Source: Vibrio coralliilyticus ATCC BAA-450
GTDB lineage: Bacteria > Pseudomonadota > Gammaproteobacteria > Enterobacterales > Vibrionaceae
Length of the DNA stretch: 64,000 nt
NCBI RefSeq assembly: GCF_000176135.1
Contig: NZ_ACZN01000019.1
Coordinates: 1 to 64,000, forward strand
Direction: 5' to 3'
Shown: one piece after another, positions 22,185 to 31,627 of the stretch
Layout of the letters: each line of letters begins with the position of its first letter
How positions within the stretch are numbered: position 1 is the first letter of the stretch
Made by a program: the position numbers and the translations under genes
Notes under the pieces: model-generated
What the model was told of the DNA's origin: nothing
What the model saw: the letters and a program-made list of their open reading frames with translations, nothing else
The model's database searches: none

Positions 22185-23456
22185 ATGGAAACGATCTCCG
22201 CTTCAGAGAGCCAACCCAAATACTCTCTGTCACAACTCGTCCGTTCGCTAGGCCCAGGGATCATGATGGCCGCTGCCGCGGTAGGGGGCTCCCATCTGGT
22301 GGCTTCAACAAAAGCCGGGGCGATTTACGGATGGCAGCTAGCCGCACTCATTTTGTTAGTTAACTTTTTTAAATATCCATTTTTCCGCGCCAGTATCCAA
22401 TACACAATGGGAACCGGAGAAAGTCTGGTCGAAGGTTATGCAAAGCTTGGCCGACCTTACCTATGGCTGTTTGTCGCACTCAGCGTTATTTCCGGTATCG
22501 TCAATACAGCCGCCTTACTGCTCTTCAGTGCTAGCTTGCTGGGTTACTTCATTCCCTTCGACCTCTCGACCACAAGCTTGTGCTTAATCATCTTAGCCAC
22601 CTGTTTAACAATTCTATTTGCAGGTCACTACAAAGCCCTCGACTCCTTATCCAAAATCATTATGGCGGTACTGACCATTGCAACCCTGACTGCGGTCGCT
22701 ATTGCCGCAGGTAACCCTGTCGAAGCGGTTCCTGCTTTTGAAGCGCCCTCACCTTGGTCCATTGCCGCTATCGGCTTTATTGTTGTAACCATGGGTTGGA
22801 TGCCAGCACCGATTGAAATTTCCAGCCTGACATCAATGTGGCTTAAAAGTCAGCAACGCCACCAGAAGGTAACGGCTCGTTCTGCTTTGTTTGATTTCAA
22901 TGTGGGCTACATCGGTACGGCGATTCTGGCGATTGTCTTCCTTGCATTAGGCACTTTGGTCTTACACGGCAGCAATATTGAATTATCTCAATCGGGTGTG
23001 GGCTTTTCGCATCAGCTGGTTGGGCTCTACGCGTCAACTATTGGCGAATGGTCACGTTACCTAATTGCAGCCGTTGCGTTCTTCTGTATTTTTGGCAGTA
23101 CGATTACGGTGATTGATGGCTACGCTCGAGTGATTTCAGAATCTCAACGCCTACTGCGTAAGCAAAAAGAAATGAAGCCTAAAGTGACTCAGGGTTGGAT
23201 GTTACTTATCTCCGCAGCAGCACTGTCGATCATCGTATTCTGGGCAGCGGCACTACTGCCGATGCTTGATTTTGCGATGATTTTGGCCTTTATGACCACA
23301 CCGTTTTTTGCACTGCTTAACTATATTCTGGTTTCAAAATCTAAGTTGCCAGAACCTTTGGCGCTCAGTAATAAACTGAAATGGCTTTCTATCACTGGCC
23401 TTGTCTACCTGTTTGGTTTCTTGGCGGTATTTGTGTGGTGGAAGTGGCTGATGTAG
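22185..23456 (+). CDS. divergent Nramp-fold membrane transporter
   Basis: The 423-residue protein has about 11 hydrophobic helices in the LeuT/Nramp arrangement, beginning SLGPGIMMAAAAVGGSHLVAST, where true Nramp proteins carry the metal-binding DPGN in the first helix. Here that site reads GGSH. The sixth-helix MPH ligand motif is also replaced (TMGWMPAPIEISS). It therefore belongs to the Nramp superfamily but probably does not move Mn/Fe in the usual manner; Nramp-related magnesium transporters are one possible comparison. It is inserted between rluA and rapA, and ends at a bidirectional terminator. Substrate unknown. Confidence 0.75.
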   Translation: METISASESQPKYSLSQLVRSLGPGIMMAAAAVGGSHLVASTKAGAIYGWQLAALILLVNFFKYPFFRASIQYTMGTGESLVEGYAKLGRPYLWLFVALSVISGIVNTAALLLFSASLLGYFIPFDLSTTSLCLIILATCLTILFAGHYKALDSLSKIIMAVLTIATLTAVAIAAGNPVEAVPAFEAPSPWSIAAIGFIVVTMGWMPAPIEISSLTSMWLKSQQRHQKVTARSALFDFNVGYIGTAILAIVFLALGTLVLHGSNIELSQSGVGFSHQLVGLYASTIGEWSRYLIAAVAFFCIFGSTITVIDGYARVISESQRLLRKQKEMKPKVTQGWMLLISAAALSIIVFWAAALLPMLDFAMILAFMTTPFFALLNYILVSKSKLPEPLALSNKLKWLSITGLVYLFGFLAVFVWWKWLM

Positions 23457-23473
23457 TCAAATAGCGACCAACA

Positions 23474-23503
23474 AAAAAGGCCTTCAAATGAAGGCCTTTT
23501 ACT
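23474..23503. terminator. bidirectional terminator between the Nramp-like gene and rapA
   Basis: AAAAGGCCTTC-AAAT-GAAGGCCTTTT is a perfect hairpin with T runs on both strands, between the convergent genes. Confidence 0.88.
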
Positions 23504-23518
23504 GCAAGTTGCGTAAAA

Positions 23519-26428
23519 TCAGTTGTGGGACACAACAATCATACGCAGCGAGTCCAACTGGTACTGAGCTTGAGCAATGTAGCCATTCAGCTCTTTAATC
23601 TGCGCTTCAATCGCTGCAAGCTCTTCATCACGGATGTTTGGGTTAACCGCTTTCAATGCTTGCAGTCGTTCCAGCTCCGCATTCAAGCTCGCCTGCATTT
23701 CTTGTTGTGCTTCAGCACGTACAGCTTCGACTTTTTCGACAATCAGCGCTTCACCTGCGGTGATCATTTGATGGACCTGAGCCTGAACTGACGACACCAG
23801 TTTGGTCGCCATATGACGGCCTACCGGGCTAAGCTGGCGGTTAAAACTTTCAAACTCAACCTGCTGAGATAAGTCACTGCCTTTGCTATCCAGCATCAGA
23901 CGGATTGGTGTTGTCGGCAGGAAACGGCTGATGCCACTGCGTTTTGGCGCCTGAGCATCGACTTTATACACTAGCTCAAGCAGCATGGTACCTACTGGCA
24001 ATGCTTTGTTCTTCAGTAAAGAAACCGCGGTTGCACCGACGCCTTCACTCATCAGTAAGTCAATACCACCCTGAATCATCGGGTGCTCCCAACTAATGAA
24101 GTTCATGTCTTCGCGAGACAACGCCGTTTCACGATCAAAAGTAATCGTCGCGCCTTCATAAGGCAGACCAGGATAACTTGGCACCATCATGTGTTCAGAT
24201 GGCGTCACTACCAAGGCATTTTCCCCTTTGTCGTCCTGATTAAGGCCAATGGTATCAAACAGACTCAACGCAAAGGTCACCAGATTGGTATCACCATCGG
24301 TTGCCGCAATCTTATCGACTATCTGCTGCGCTTTTTCGCCACCATTGGAATGCATTTCCAGTAAACGGTCACGCCCTTGCTCAAGTTGAGACTTAAGCTC
24401 TTTGTTCATCGCAGCAGACTCGCTGATAACATCATCGAGTTCGGTCACGTCACCTGAAGCCAGCATTTCAATCAAACGATCAGAGAACTTGTCATACACC
24501 GCGCGACCTGTCGGGCAAGTTTCAGCAAAAGCATTTAGACCTTCATCGAACCAACGCGCCAGAATCGCCTGTGAAGTTTGCTCCAGATAAGGAACGTGAA
24601 TATCAATATCACGACTCTGACCAATACGGTCCAGACGACCAATACGCTGCTCAAGTAAGTCAGGGTTGAACGGCAAATCGAACATCACCAGTTGGTTTGC
24701 AAACTGGAAGTTACGACCTTCTGAACCTATTTCACTACAGATAAGGACCTGAGCGCCACCCTCTTCCTGCGCAAAGTAAGCGGCCGCTTTATCACGCTCC
24801 AGTATCGACATACCTTCGTGGAACACGGTGGCACGGATACCTTCACGCTCACGCAGCGCCTGCTCTAGCTGTAGCGCTGTGCTAGCACGAGAAGCAATAA
24901 CCAGGATCTTGTCACTGCGCTTTTGTTTAATCTTCTCAATCAGCCAATTGACACGTGAATCAAACTGCCACCAGCTAGCATCATCCCCTTCAAACTCTTG
25001 GAAGATTTCTTCTGGATATAGATTTTTCAGCGCACGTGCTTCAGGGCTGATTTTGCCACCAATCATGCCCGATACACGCATAGACGTCGTGTACTGCTGA
25101 GGGATCGGCATTGGCAATAGGTTCACGTTGCGAACCGGGAAGCCTTTGATCGCTGCACGAGTGTTACGGAACAGCACGCGTCCTGTACCATGACGGTCCA
25201 TCAGGTTGTCGATCAGTTCCTGACGAGCTGCGGCTTTGGCATCTTCTTCGCTATCGCTTTCAATAATGCGGAACAGAGGCTCAACATCCTGCTCGGACAA
25301 CAACTCAGTAATCTGATTTTTAGCGTTATTCTCAAGCTGTTGACCAGAGAACAGCGCACTCACCGAGTCCGCTACTGGCGCGTATTGCTCTTCTTCTTCA
25401 ACAAACGCTTGGTAGTCATAGAAGCGGTCTGAATCCAACAAACGCAGACGGGCAAAGTGACTCTCACGTCCTAGTTGCTCTGGGGTTGCGGTCAGAAGAA
25501 GTACCCCTGGAGTGCGCTCTGCCAGCCCCTCAATCACCTGATATTCACGGCTTGGCTGCTCTGGGCTCCATTCTAGATGGTGCGCTTCATCGACAACCAA
25601 CAGATCCCACTCACCTTCAAGTGCTTGCTCGAAACGCTTACGACTCTTACGTAAGAAATCCAGTGAACACAGTACATATTGCTGGGTATCAAACGGGTTA
25701 TCTGAATCAGCAAACGCCTCAATACAGCGCTCTTCATCAAAAATCGAAAAATGCAGATTGAAGCGGCGCATCATCTCCACTAACCATTGATGCTGCAACG
25801 TTTCCGGTACCACAATCAAGATACGCTCCGCTCGGCCAGCTAACACCTGCTGGTGGATGATCATCCCAGCTTCAATGGTTTTGCCTAGACCTACTTCATC
25901 GGCTAACAAAACGCGAGGCGCATGACGACGACCGACTTCATGAGCAATGTATAGCTGGTGAGGAATCAAACCAGCACGCATACCACAAAGGCCGCGCATC
26001 GGGCTCTTATGCTGTTCATATTGGTTCATCAATGCACGATAACGGAGCACAAAGTTGTCCATGCGATCAATCTGACCGGCGAACAATTTATCTTGCGGCT
26101 TGTTAAAACGGATTTGGTTACTGAGCATAATTTCGCGCAGCATCACCTCTTGCTCTCCGCTGTCTTCGCGGGTACCGATGTAGGCAAATAGACCTTGGTC
26201 CTCGACCACTTGCTCAATCTTAAGTGACCAACCTTGCTGACTGTCAACGACATCACCAGCGTTAAAGGTTACTCGGGTAACAGGCGCATCATTACGAGCG
26301 TACACTCGGTTCTCTTCTGAAGCTGCAAACATAAGTGTCACAGTGCGAGCATCCAGTGCTACTACAGTCCCTAAACCTAAATCGCTTTCTGTATCGCTAA
26401 TCCAGCGCTGGCCCAAAGCAAATGTCAT
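23519..26428 (-). CDS. rapA: RNA polymerase-associated ATPase RapA (HepA)
   Basis: SWI2/SNF2-type translocase that binds RNA polymerase and helps it recycle after transcription. The 969-residue protein has the N-terminal Tudor-like domains ([19 protein letters not shown]), Walker [14 protein letters not shown] (about 175), the DEAH box in [12 protein letters not shown] (about 280), [10 protein letters not shown], and the helicase C-lobe ([14 protein letters not shown] and [13 protein letters not shown]). The length equals the E. coli protein (968). It is monocistronic, divergent from phoH2 with a 470-base intergenic region. Confidence 0.97.
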   Translation of the reverse strand: MTFALGQRWISDTESDLGLGTVVALDARTVTLMFAASEENRVYARNDAPVTRVTFNAGDVVDSQQGWSLKIEQVVEDQGLFAYIGTREDSGEQEVMLREIMLSNQIRFNKPQDKLFAGQIDRMDNFVLRYRALMNQYEQHKSPMRGLCGMRAGLIPHQLYIAHEVGRRHAPRVLLADEVGLGKTIEAGMIIHQQVLAGRAERILIVVPETLQHQWLVEMMRRFNLHFSIFDEERCIEAFADSDNPFDTQQYVLCSLDFLRKSRKRFEQALEGEWDLLVVDEAHHLEWSPEQPSREYQVIEGLAERTPGVLLLTATPEQLGRESHFARLRLLDSDRFYDYQAFVEEEEQYAPVADSVSALFSGQQLENNAKNQITELLSEQDVEPLFRIIESDSEEDAKAAARQELIDNLMDRHGTGRVLFRNTRAAIKGFPVRNVNLLPMPIPQQYTTSMRVSGMIGGKISPEARALKNLYPEEIFQEFEGDDASWWQFDSRVNWLIEKIKQKRSDKILVIASRASTALQLEQALREREGIRATVFHEGMSILERDKAAAYFAQEEGGAQVLICSEIGSEGRNFQFANQLVMFDLPFNPDLLEQRIGRLDRIGQSRDIDIHVPYLEQTSQAILARWFDEGLNAFAETCPTGRAVYDKFSDRLIEMLASGDVTELDDVISESAAMNKELKSQLEQGRDRLLEMHSNGGEKAQQIVDKIAATDGDTNLVTFALSLFDTIGLNQDDKGENALVVTPSEHMMVPSYPGLPYEGATITFDRETALSREDMNFISWEHPMIQGGIDLLMSEGVGATAVSLLKNKALPVGTMLLELVYKVDAQAPKRSGISRFLPTTPIRLMLDSKGSDLSQQVEFESFNRQLSPVGRHMATKLVSSVQAQVHQMITAGEALIVEKVEAVRAEAQQEMQASLNAELERLQALKAVNPNIRDEELAAIEAQIKELNGYIAQAQYQLDSLRMIVVSHN

Positions 26429-26901
26429 GAATCGACTACCTCATCTGTTTAATTCAAAAATGGGTCTATTTATCTTAGTTGTTCTTGCGTGACTTGAAAG
26501 GCAACTGACGGGGAAGTGAATGGTCAGCAGTCACGCCAAAAAGGTCGCTCATATTACTCGAAGCTGTGATATTGGTCACGCACAAACACCTCAAAAAACA
26601 ACAAATTTTTCTCTATCTTTTGCATGACATCAAAGTGTAAGAAAAGAGTGGCAAATCTAAAAAAGAGAGTTGGAAATCTGACTTATACTCACAAATGAGA
26701 ATGCAGGCGACGGTGTCAATTTTTCGACTGGCACGAGAGATGCATTATTTCGGATGACGATCAACACGGGTTTGTAGCATATCAGCTAACCGACAGCGAT
26801 CTCTGAGCGACTTAGCGACATGCTGCAAGCAACCGCAGGTAGGCCATCATCACAAGCGATTGTGAATGGCAAACAAGCCGCATCACGGCAAGGAGACGCT
26901 T
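26429..26901. other. intergenic region between rapA and phoH2
   Basis: About 470 bases without a long gene. It holds a near-consensus sigma-54 promoter pointing to phoH2 (26729-26744) and a small overlapping upstream reading frame (26820-26909). The first 250 bases next to rapA show no hairpin or motif that I can name beyond likely rapA promoter sequence. Confidence 0.7.
26729..26744 (+). promoter_or_regulatory. sigma-54 (RpoN) promoter of phoH2
   Basis: TGGCACGAGAGATGCA matches the consensus TGGCACG-N4-TTGCA at 11 of 12 positions, with GG and GC separated by exactly 10 bases. It lies 158 bases upstream of the phoH2 ATG on the same strand, so the transcript would begin near 26756 and carry a leader of about 145 bases. 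The enhancer-binding activator is unknown. Confidence 0.7.
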
Positions 26902-26909
26902 ATGGGTGA
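26820..26909 (+). CDS. possible 29-codon upstream ORF overlapping the phoH2 start
   Basis: ATG at 26820 opens a 29-codon frame (starting MLQATAGRPSSQ) that ends in TGA at 26907-26909, overlapping the first 8 bases of phoH2 in another frame. It lies wholly within the leader predicted from the sigma-54 promoter. The ribosome binding site is weak (GAGCGAC region), and so the frame may be fortuitous. In mycobacteria a short gene, phoAT, precedes and overlaps phoH2; no sequence similarity to it is claimed. Confidence 0.25.
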   Translation: MLQATAGRPSSQAIVNGKQAASRQGDAYG

Positions 26910-28278
26910 CACGGATCGGAAACTTTTTGTCCTAGACACCAACATCCTTCTTCATGAACCTTTAGCCATCTATTCCTTTCAAGAACACGACGTGGTCATT
27001 CCTATGACCGTCCTCGAAGAACTCGACCGAATCAAAGACAGCAAACGCGACGTTGCCCGCGATGCCCGAGTGGCCATCCGCGCAATGGAAGCCATGTTCA
27101 AAGACGCCACACCAGATGAAATCTCTGAAGGCATTCCGATTAACCGCGATAAAGAAAACACCGGACATATCTCTATTCTCGCCGATTTTGAGCTGCAAGA
27201 AACCGTTAAGGCTTTTGCAGACAAAGCAGGTGATAATCGCATTCTTAATGCGGTGCTTTATCTGCAAAACAAACGTGCACCACGTGAAGTGGTTCTGATC
27301 ACCAAAGATATTAATATGCGCTTGCGTGCCAAAGGCGCTGGCGTTCGCTTTGTTGAAGATTACCGAACTGACCAATTGATTGATGACGTTCAGTACCTAA
27401 CTAAAGGCTTCCAACAAATCGAAGGCGACTTCTGGAGTAATATCGAAGAAGTCGAAAGTAAGAACCTTGGCGGTCACACGTTCCACACTCTAGACCGAGA
27501 ACCTTTTGAGCCGACGTACATCAATCAGTATGTTATTGATGAAGAAAGTGACTTTGCAGGGCGAGTGGAAGAAATAACCCCGGAAAAAGTGACACTCAAA
27601 GATCTCAGCCGCGAGCGTATGATGCATCGCCGAGCGTGGGACATCACGCCGAAGAACATTTATCAAGGCATGGCGTTAGATGCCTTACTCGATCCTGATA
27701 TTGATTTGGTGATTCTCACCGGGGCTGCGGGCAGTGGTAAAACGCTACTTGCTATGGCGTCCGCTTTGGAGCAAACCATTGAACACGGTATGTTTGACAA
27801 GATCATCGTCACACGTAATACGCCAGATATCGGCGAATCGATTGGCTTCTTGCCCGGCAGTGAGGAGGAAAAAATGCTGCCTTGGTTAGCGGCGGTAACG
27901 GACACACTGGAAGCGCTGCATAAGCACGACCACTGTACGGAAGGCTCACTGAAGTACATCTGCGATAAAGCCAATATACAGTTTAAGTCGATCAACTTTA
28001 TGCGTGGCCGCTCAATCCAAAACGCATTTGTGTTGCTGGATGAGTGTCAGAACCTGACCGCTTCGCAAATCAAAACCATTATCACACGCTGTGGTGAAGG
28101 TACCAAGATAGTCTGCTCGGGTAACCTGGCGCAGATTGACTCACACTACCTCACCCCTGTTACATCAGGATTGACCTACATGGTTGAACGCTTCAAGAAC
28201 TTCGAAGGCAGCGCTAATGTCCACCTAAATGGCGTCGTGCGCAGTCGTCTGGCCGAGTTTGCCGAAGAGAATTTATAG
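26902..28278 (+). CDS. PhoH2 family PIN domain-PhoH ATPase (RNase/RNA helicase-like)
   Basis: The 458-residue protein fuses an N-terminal PIN nuclease domain (catalytic Asp in LFVLDTNILLHEP, near residue 12, and later acidic residues in DNRILNAVLYL and ITKDINMRLRAK) to a C-terminal PhoH ATPase with Walker A GAAGSGKT (274-281) and Walker B FVLLDECQNLT. PhoH2 proteins from mycobacteria and others unwind and cleave RNA. The frame extends 12 codons upstream, but the ATG at 26902 has AGGAGA 6 bases before it. It is preceded by a strong sigma-54 promoter and followed by its own terminator, so it is probably monocistronic. Confidence 0.9.
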   Translation: MGDTDRKLFVLDTNILLHEPLAIYSFQEHDVVIPMTVLEELDRIKDSKRDVARDARVAIRAMEAMFKDATPDEISEGIPINRDKENTGHISILADFELQETVKAFADKAGDNRILNAVLYLQNKRAPREVVLITKDINMRLRAKGAGVRFVEDYRTDQLIDDVQYLTKGFQQIEGDFWSNIEEVESKNLGGHTFHTLDREPFEPTYINQYVIDEESDFAGRVEEITPEKVTLKDLSRERMMHRRAWDITPKNIYQGMALDALLDPDIDLVILTGAAGSGKTLLAMASALEQTIEHGMFDKIIVTRNTPDIGESIGFLPGSEEEKMLPWLAAVTDTLEALHKHDHCTEGSLKYICDKANIQFKSINFMRGRSIQNAFVLLDECQNLTASQIKTIITRCGEGTKIVCSGNLAQIDSHYLTPVTSGLTYMVERFKNFEGSANVHLNGVVRSRLAEFAEENL

Positions 28279-28285
28279 TCATAAA

Positions 28286-28319
28286 AAGCGGGATATTATT
28301 TATATCCCGCCATATTTTT
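28286..28319 (+). terminator. terminator of phoH2
   Basis: GCGGGATAT-TATTT-ATATCCCGC is a perfect 9-bp hairpin followed by CATATTTTT, 10 bases after the phoH2 stop. Confidence 0.8.
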
Positions 28320-28335
28320 AAAATAATTATTCACA
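28318..28335. promoter_or_regulatory. candidate ArgR box upstream of argF
   Basis: TAAAATAATTATTCACAA matches the ARG box pattern TGAAT-W4-ATTCA in its right half and at 3 of 5 bases of its left half. It is about 60 bases before the argF start, where ArgR repression would be expected; argR itself is at 33.2 kb. Confidence 0.4.
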
Positions 28336-28396
28336 AACATCACATAACTATGTTTAACTAGTCCTATTAAAATAATGAGCAATGAAGGACTGAAGC

Positions 28397-29401
28397 ATGG
28401 CTTTCAATCTACGTAACCGAAATTTCCTTAAGCTTCTCGATTTCACCCCAAAAGAGATCCAGTTTTTACTCGATCTATCTGCGGATCTTAAGAAGGCAAA
28501 ATACGCGGGCACAGAACAGAAAAAGCTCGTAGGCAAAAACATCGCCCTGATCTTTGAAAAAGCCTCGACTCGTACCCGATGCGCGTTTGAAGTCGCAGCC
28601 TTCGACCAAGGCGCACAGGTGTCTTACATCGGCCCATCCGGTTCACAGATCGGTCATAAAGAGTCGATGAAGGACACCGCGCGAGTATTAGGCAGAATGT
28701 ATGACGGCATTGAATATCGAGGGTTCGGCCAAGAGATCGTAGAAGAGCTGGGGCAATACGCTGGTGTACCCGTGTGGAACGGTTTGACCGACGAATTTCA
28801 CCCCACTCAAATACTGGCCGATTTTCTCACCATGCTTGAACATGGTCGCGGTAAGCTGCTCCATGAAATCAAGTTTGCTTACTTAGGCGATGCACGCAAC
28901 AACATGGGTAACTCTCTATTGGTGGGGGCTGCCAAAATGGGCATGGACATTCGTTTAGTCGCCCCTAAAGCTTTCTGGCCAGAAGAGGAACTGGTGGCAA
29001 ACTGCCAACTGATTGCTCTGCAAACCGGGGCAAAAATCACGCTGACTGAAAGCGTTGATGAAGGCGTTAAAGATTGCGACTTCCTTTATACTGACGTGTG
29101 GGTTTCGATGGGCGAAGCTCCAGAAGCTTGGGATGAGCGAGTTGCACAAATGAAGCCTTATCAAGTCAATATGGACACCCTAGATAAAACCGGTAACCCG
29201 CAAGTCAAGTTCATGCATTGCTTACCGGCATTTCATAATGATGAAACCACCATAGGCAAGGAAGTAGCAGACAAATACGGTATGAATGGGCTTGAAGTCA
29301 CCGAGGAAGTGTTCGAATCTGACCACTCGATTGTGTTTGATGAAGCAGAGAACCGCATGCACACGATTAAAGCTGTGATGGTCGCAACACTCGGTTCATA
29401 A
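28397..29401 (+). CDS. argF: ornithine carbamoyltransferase
   Basis: Joins ornithine and carbamoyl phosphate to give citrulline in arginine synthesis, or runs in reverse in arginine deiminase catabolism. The 334-residue protein has the carbamoyl-phosphate site STRTR (57-61), the HPTQ motif in [12 protein letters not shown], and the ornithine-binding HCLPAFHND near residue 275. Both anabolic and catabolic enzymes share these motifs, so the direction cannot be decided from sequence. The nearest biosynthetic partner is pyrB, which competes for carbamoyl phosphate; arginine deiminase arcA lies 11 kb downstream. A likely ArgR box precedes it. Confidence 0.94.
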   Translation: MAFNLRNRNFLKLLDFTPKEIQFLLDLSADLKKAKYAGTEQKKLVGKNIALIFEKASTRTRCAFEVAAFDQGAQVSYIGPSGSQIGHKESMKDTARVLGRMYDGIEYRGFGQEIVEELGQYAGVPVWNGLTDEFHPTQILADFLTMLEHGRGKLLHEIKFAYLGDARNNMGNSLLVGAAKMGMDIRLVAPKAFWPEEELVANCQLIALQTGAKITLTESVDEGVKDCDFLYTDVWVSMGEAPEAWDERVAQMKPYQVNMDTLDKTGNPQVKFMHCLPAFHNDETTIGKEVADKYGMNGLEVTEEVFESDHSIVFDEAENRMHTIKAVMVATLGS

Positions 29402-29441
29402 CACCAACAAAAATTGCACCATAAAGCTTCGATGTAATCGC

Positions 29442-29469
29442 TTGCGTTAACAAATCTTCAGCGTATAAT
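29442..29469 (+). promoter_or_regulatory. sigma-70 promoter of pyrL-pyrBI
   Basis: TTGCGT (29442-29447) and a perfect TATAAT (29464-29469) are spaced by 16 bases. Transcription would start near 29476, just ahead of the leader peptide gene. Confidence 0.8.
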
Positions 29470-29500
29470 GCTCGGCAATTTGTCTGGAGGTAGTGACCAA

Positions 29501-29593
29501 ATGCCACGTAAAACGTGTTCTACAAAACGATTTACATTAGGTAAGCCAAAACGCTTACTGGCTGGTCTTTTTACTATTTCCACCGATTTTTAA
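29501..29593 (+). CDS. pyrL: pyrBI operon leader peptide
   Basis: A 30-codon gene that starts MPRKTCSTKRFTLGKPK, is preceded by GGAGG, and ends in TAA inside the base of the attenuator hairpin. The end of the gene lies in T-rich DNA (CTTTTT and GATTTTTAAA), where RNA polymerase would pause when UTP is low, letting the trailing ribosome prevent terminator folding. This is the known pyrBI attenuation layout in enterobacteria; E. coli PyrL is 44 residues, longer than this one. Amino-acid sequence matters little for the mechanism. Confidence 0.85.
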   Translation: MPRKTCSTKRFTLGKPKRLLAGLFTISTDF

Positions 29594-29619
29594 AGCCTCC
29601 CTATTGGGAGGCTTTTTTA
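29593..29619 (+). terminator. pyrBI attenuator
   Basis: AAGCCTCCC-TATT-GGGAGGCTT followed by TTTTT is a strong Rho-independent terminator 30 bases before pyrB. Its first bases overlap the pyrL stop codon, so a ribosome finishing pyrL masks the left arm and permits readthrough into pyrB. Confidence 0.88.
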
Positions 29620-29648
29620 TTGCCTAAATTGCAGATGGGACGATGATT

Positions 29649-30578
29649 ATGACGAACACGCTTTATAACAAGCACATTATCTCAATTCCTGAGCTTTCTC
29701 GTGAAGAGCTGGAACTGATTGTCAAAACCGCAGGTCAACTCAAAGCAGAGCCTAATCCTGAGCTGATCAAGAACAAGGTGATCGCCAGCTGCTTCTTTGA
29801 GCCTTCTACCCGTACTCGTCTGTCTTTTGAAACCGCTATCCAGCGCGTCGGTGGCAGCGTGATTGGTTTTGATAATGGCGGTAACACTTCGCTCGCCAAG
29901 AAAGGAGAAACCTTATCGGACTCGGTTCAGGTTATCTCTTCTTATGTCGATGCCTTTGTTATGCGTCATCCACAGGAAGGCGCTGCACGATTAGCTTCTG
30001 AATTCTCCAATGGTGTACCTGTCATCAACGCGGGTGACGGAGCGAACCAACACCCAACCCAAACTCTGCTCGACCTGTTCTCTATTGCCGAAACACAAGG
30101 CCGTCTCGATAACCTCAATGTTGCCTTTGTTGGTGACCTGAAATACGGCCGTACTGTTCACTCTCTAACACAGGCCCTAGCGAAGTTTAACAATGTTCGT
30201 TTCTACTTCATCGCGCCAGAGGCACTGGCGATGCCAGATTACATTTGTGAAGAGTTGGATGAAGCTGGCATTGAATACAGCATGCACACAGATATGGAAA
30301 CTGTCATCCCTGAGCTAGACGTGTTGTATATGACCCGTGTTCAGAAAGAGCGCTTTGACGAGTCGGAATACGCACACATCAAATCCGCCTACATCCTTAC
30401 TGCATCCCTGCTGGAAGGCGCGCGCGATAATCTAAAAGTGCTACACCCACTACCTCGTGTGGATGAAATCACTGTTGATGTCGATAAAACGCCACACGCC
30501 TATTACTTTGAACAGGCTGAAAATGGCGTCTATGCGCGTGAAGCCCTACTTGCCCTTGTTTTAAACCAATCACTGTAA
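29649..30578 (+). CDS. pyrB: aspartate carbamoyltransferase catalytic subunit
   Basis: Condenses aspartate and carbamoyl phosphate to carbamoyl aspartate, the committed step of pyrimidine synthesis. The 309-residue protein has the carbamoyl-phosphate loop STRTR (53-57), the [12 protein letters not shown] motif and MTRVQKERF and HPLPRVDEI of the aspartate site. An earlier in-frame ATG (29643) lies too close to the ribosome binding site; the ATG at 29649 is used. It is followed 14 bases later by pyrI, with which it forms the class B dodecameric enzyme. Confidence 0.97.
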   Translation: MTNTLYNKHIISIPELSREELELIVKTAGQLKAEPNPELIKNKVIASCFFEPSTRTRLSFETAIQRVGGSVIGFDNGGNTSLAKKGETLSDSVQVISSYVDAFVMRHPQEGAARLASEFSNGVPVINAGDGANQHPTQTLLDLFSIAETQGRLDNLNVAFVGDLKYGRTVHSLTQALAKFNNVRFYFIAPEALAMPDYICEELDEAGIEYSMHTDMETVIPELDVLYMTRVQKERFDESEYAHIKSAYILTASLLEGARDNLKVLHPLPRVDEITVDVDKTPHAYYFEQAENGVYAREALLALVLNQSL

Positions 30579-30592
30579 TCGGGAGAATAATC

Positions 30593-31054
30593 ATGGCTAA
30601 AGAAACTCAATTGCAGGTTGAAGCAATCAAAAACGGCACCGTTATTGACCACATCCCAGCTCAGATTGGTATTAAAGTTCTCAAGCTCTTTTCAATGGAT
30701 AAGTCAGAGCAGCGCGTAACTGTTGGCCTCAATTTGCCGTCTTCGGCCCTCGGCCATAAAGACCTGCTTAAGATTGAAAATGTTTTTATTAGTGAGGAGC
30801 AGGCAAGCAAGCTGGCCTTATACGCACCGCATGCCACGGTTAACCAAATTGAAAACTACGAGGTTGTGAAGAAACTGGCACTGGATTTACCAGAACAGAT
30901 CAACAACGTCTTTGAATGCCCAAACAGTAACTGCATTACCCACGATGAACCGGTAGAAACCAGCTTTAAAGTGTTCGAGAAAAAAGATAACGTGCGATTA
31001 AAATGTAAGTATTGTGAGAAGGTCTTCTCACGGGAAATCGTTACTGAACGTTAA
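30593..31054 (+). CDS. pyrI: aspartate carbamoyltransferase regulatory subunit
   Basis: Binds CTP and ATP to give allosteric control of PyrB. The 153-residue protein has the nucleotide-binding N-terminal domain ([18 protein letters not shown]) and a C-terminal zinc domain with four cysteines in the pattern CPNSNC ... CKYC, which contacts the catalytic chain. It follows pyrB closely and ends at a terminator. Confidence 0.97.
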   Translation: MAKETQLQVEAIKNGTVIDHIPAQIGIKVLKLFSMDKSEQRVTVGLNLPSSALGHKDLLKIENVFISEEQASKLALYAPHATVNQIENYEVVKKLALDLPEQINNVFECPNSNCITHDEPVETSFKVFEKKDNVRLKCKYCEKVFSREIVTER

Positions 31055-31077
31055 TCGTCGCTTAATCATAAATTATC

Positions 31078-31107
31078 AATCCCTGCTCTCTGATAGCAGG
31101 GATTTTT
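31078..31107 (+). terminator. terminator of pyrBI
   Basis: AATCCCTGCT/AGCAGGGATT with a 7-base loop is followed by TTTCTTT, 24 bases after the pyrI stop. Confidence 0.85.
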
Positions 31108-31181
31108 CTTTACGCCGCTCTGCTTTCACGGCACACTGACTTCCCTTAATTACGTTAACCCTCAACAGATGGAACATAATA

Positions 31182-31571
31182 ATGACTAAAGTACTTCATA
31201 CAGAATCCGCTCCTGCTGCTATTGGCCCATATGTACAAGGTGTAGACCTAGGTAACATGGTACTGACTTCAGGTCAGATCCCAGTAAACCCTGCAACAGG
31301 TGAAGTATCAGCAGACATCGCTGAACAAGCTCGCCAGTCTCTGGATAACGTAAAAGCGGTCGTTGAAGCATCTGGCTTGTCTGTTACTGACATCGTTAAA
31401 ATGACAGTTTTCGTAAAAGACCTTAATGACTTCGGTACAGTTAACGAAGTGTACGGTAAATTCTTCGATGAGCATAACGTAGCAAACTACCCTGCACGTT
31501 CATGTGTGGAAGTAGCTCGTCTACCTAAAGATGTGGGTATCGAAATTGAAGCTATTGCTGTTCGTAAGTAA
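31182..31571 (+). CDS. ridA: RidA family enamine/imine deaminase
   Basis: Hydrolyses reactive 2-aminoacrylate and related imines made by PLP enzymes such as threonine/serine dehydratase, protecting other enzymes. The 129-residue protein is full length, with the conserved SAPAAIGPYVQGVDLGNMV near the start, SGQIPVNPATGE, and the C-terminal signature PARSCVEVARLPKD holding the catalytic Arg. It follows pyrBI as in E. coli, but a terminator sits between and so ridA likely has its own promoter. Confidence 0.95.
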   Translation: MTKVLHTESAPAAIGPYVQGVDLGNMVLTSGQIPVNPATGEVSADIAEQARQSLDNVKAVVEASGLSVTDIVKMTVFVKDLNDFGTVNEVYGKFFDEHNVANYPARSCVEVARLPKDVGIEIEAIAVRK

Positions 31572-31581
31572 TTTGCAAATA

Positions 31582-31620
31582 CCATAAAAAAAGCGAGCAT
31601 TGAGCTCGCTTTTTTTATGG
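31582..31620. terminator. bidirectional terminator after ridA (17-bp perfect inverted repeat)
   Basis: CCATAAAAAAAGCGAGC and its exact complement flank a 5-base loop. The arms include A7 and T7 tracts, so the element terminates on both strands, between ridA and the convergent small gene at 31628. Confidence 0.9.
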
Positions 31621-31627
31621 TCAGGAA

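Noticed and set aside
26745-26900. A Qrr-type quorum-sensing small RNA behind the sigma-54 promoter
   Set aside because: The conserved Qrr core and terminator are absent; the sequence runs directly into phoH2.
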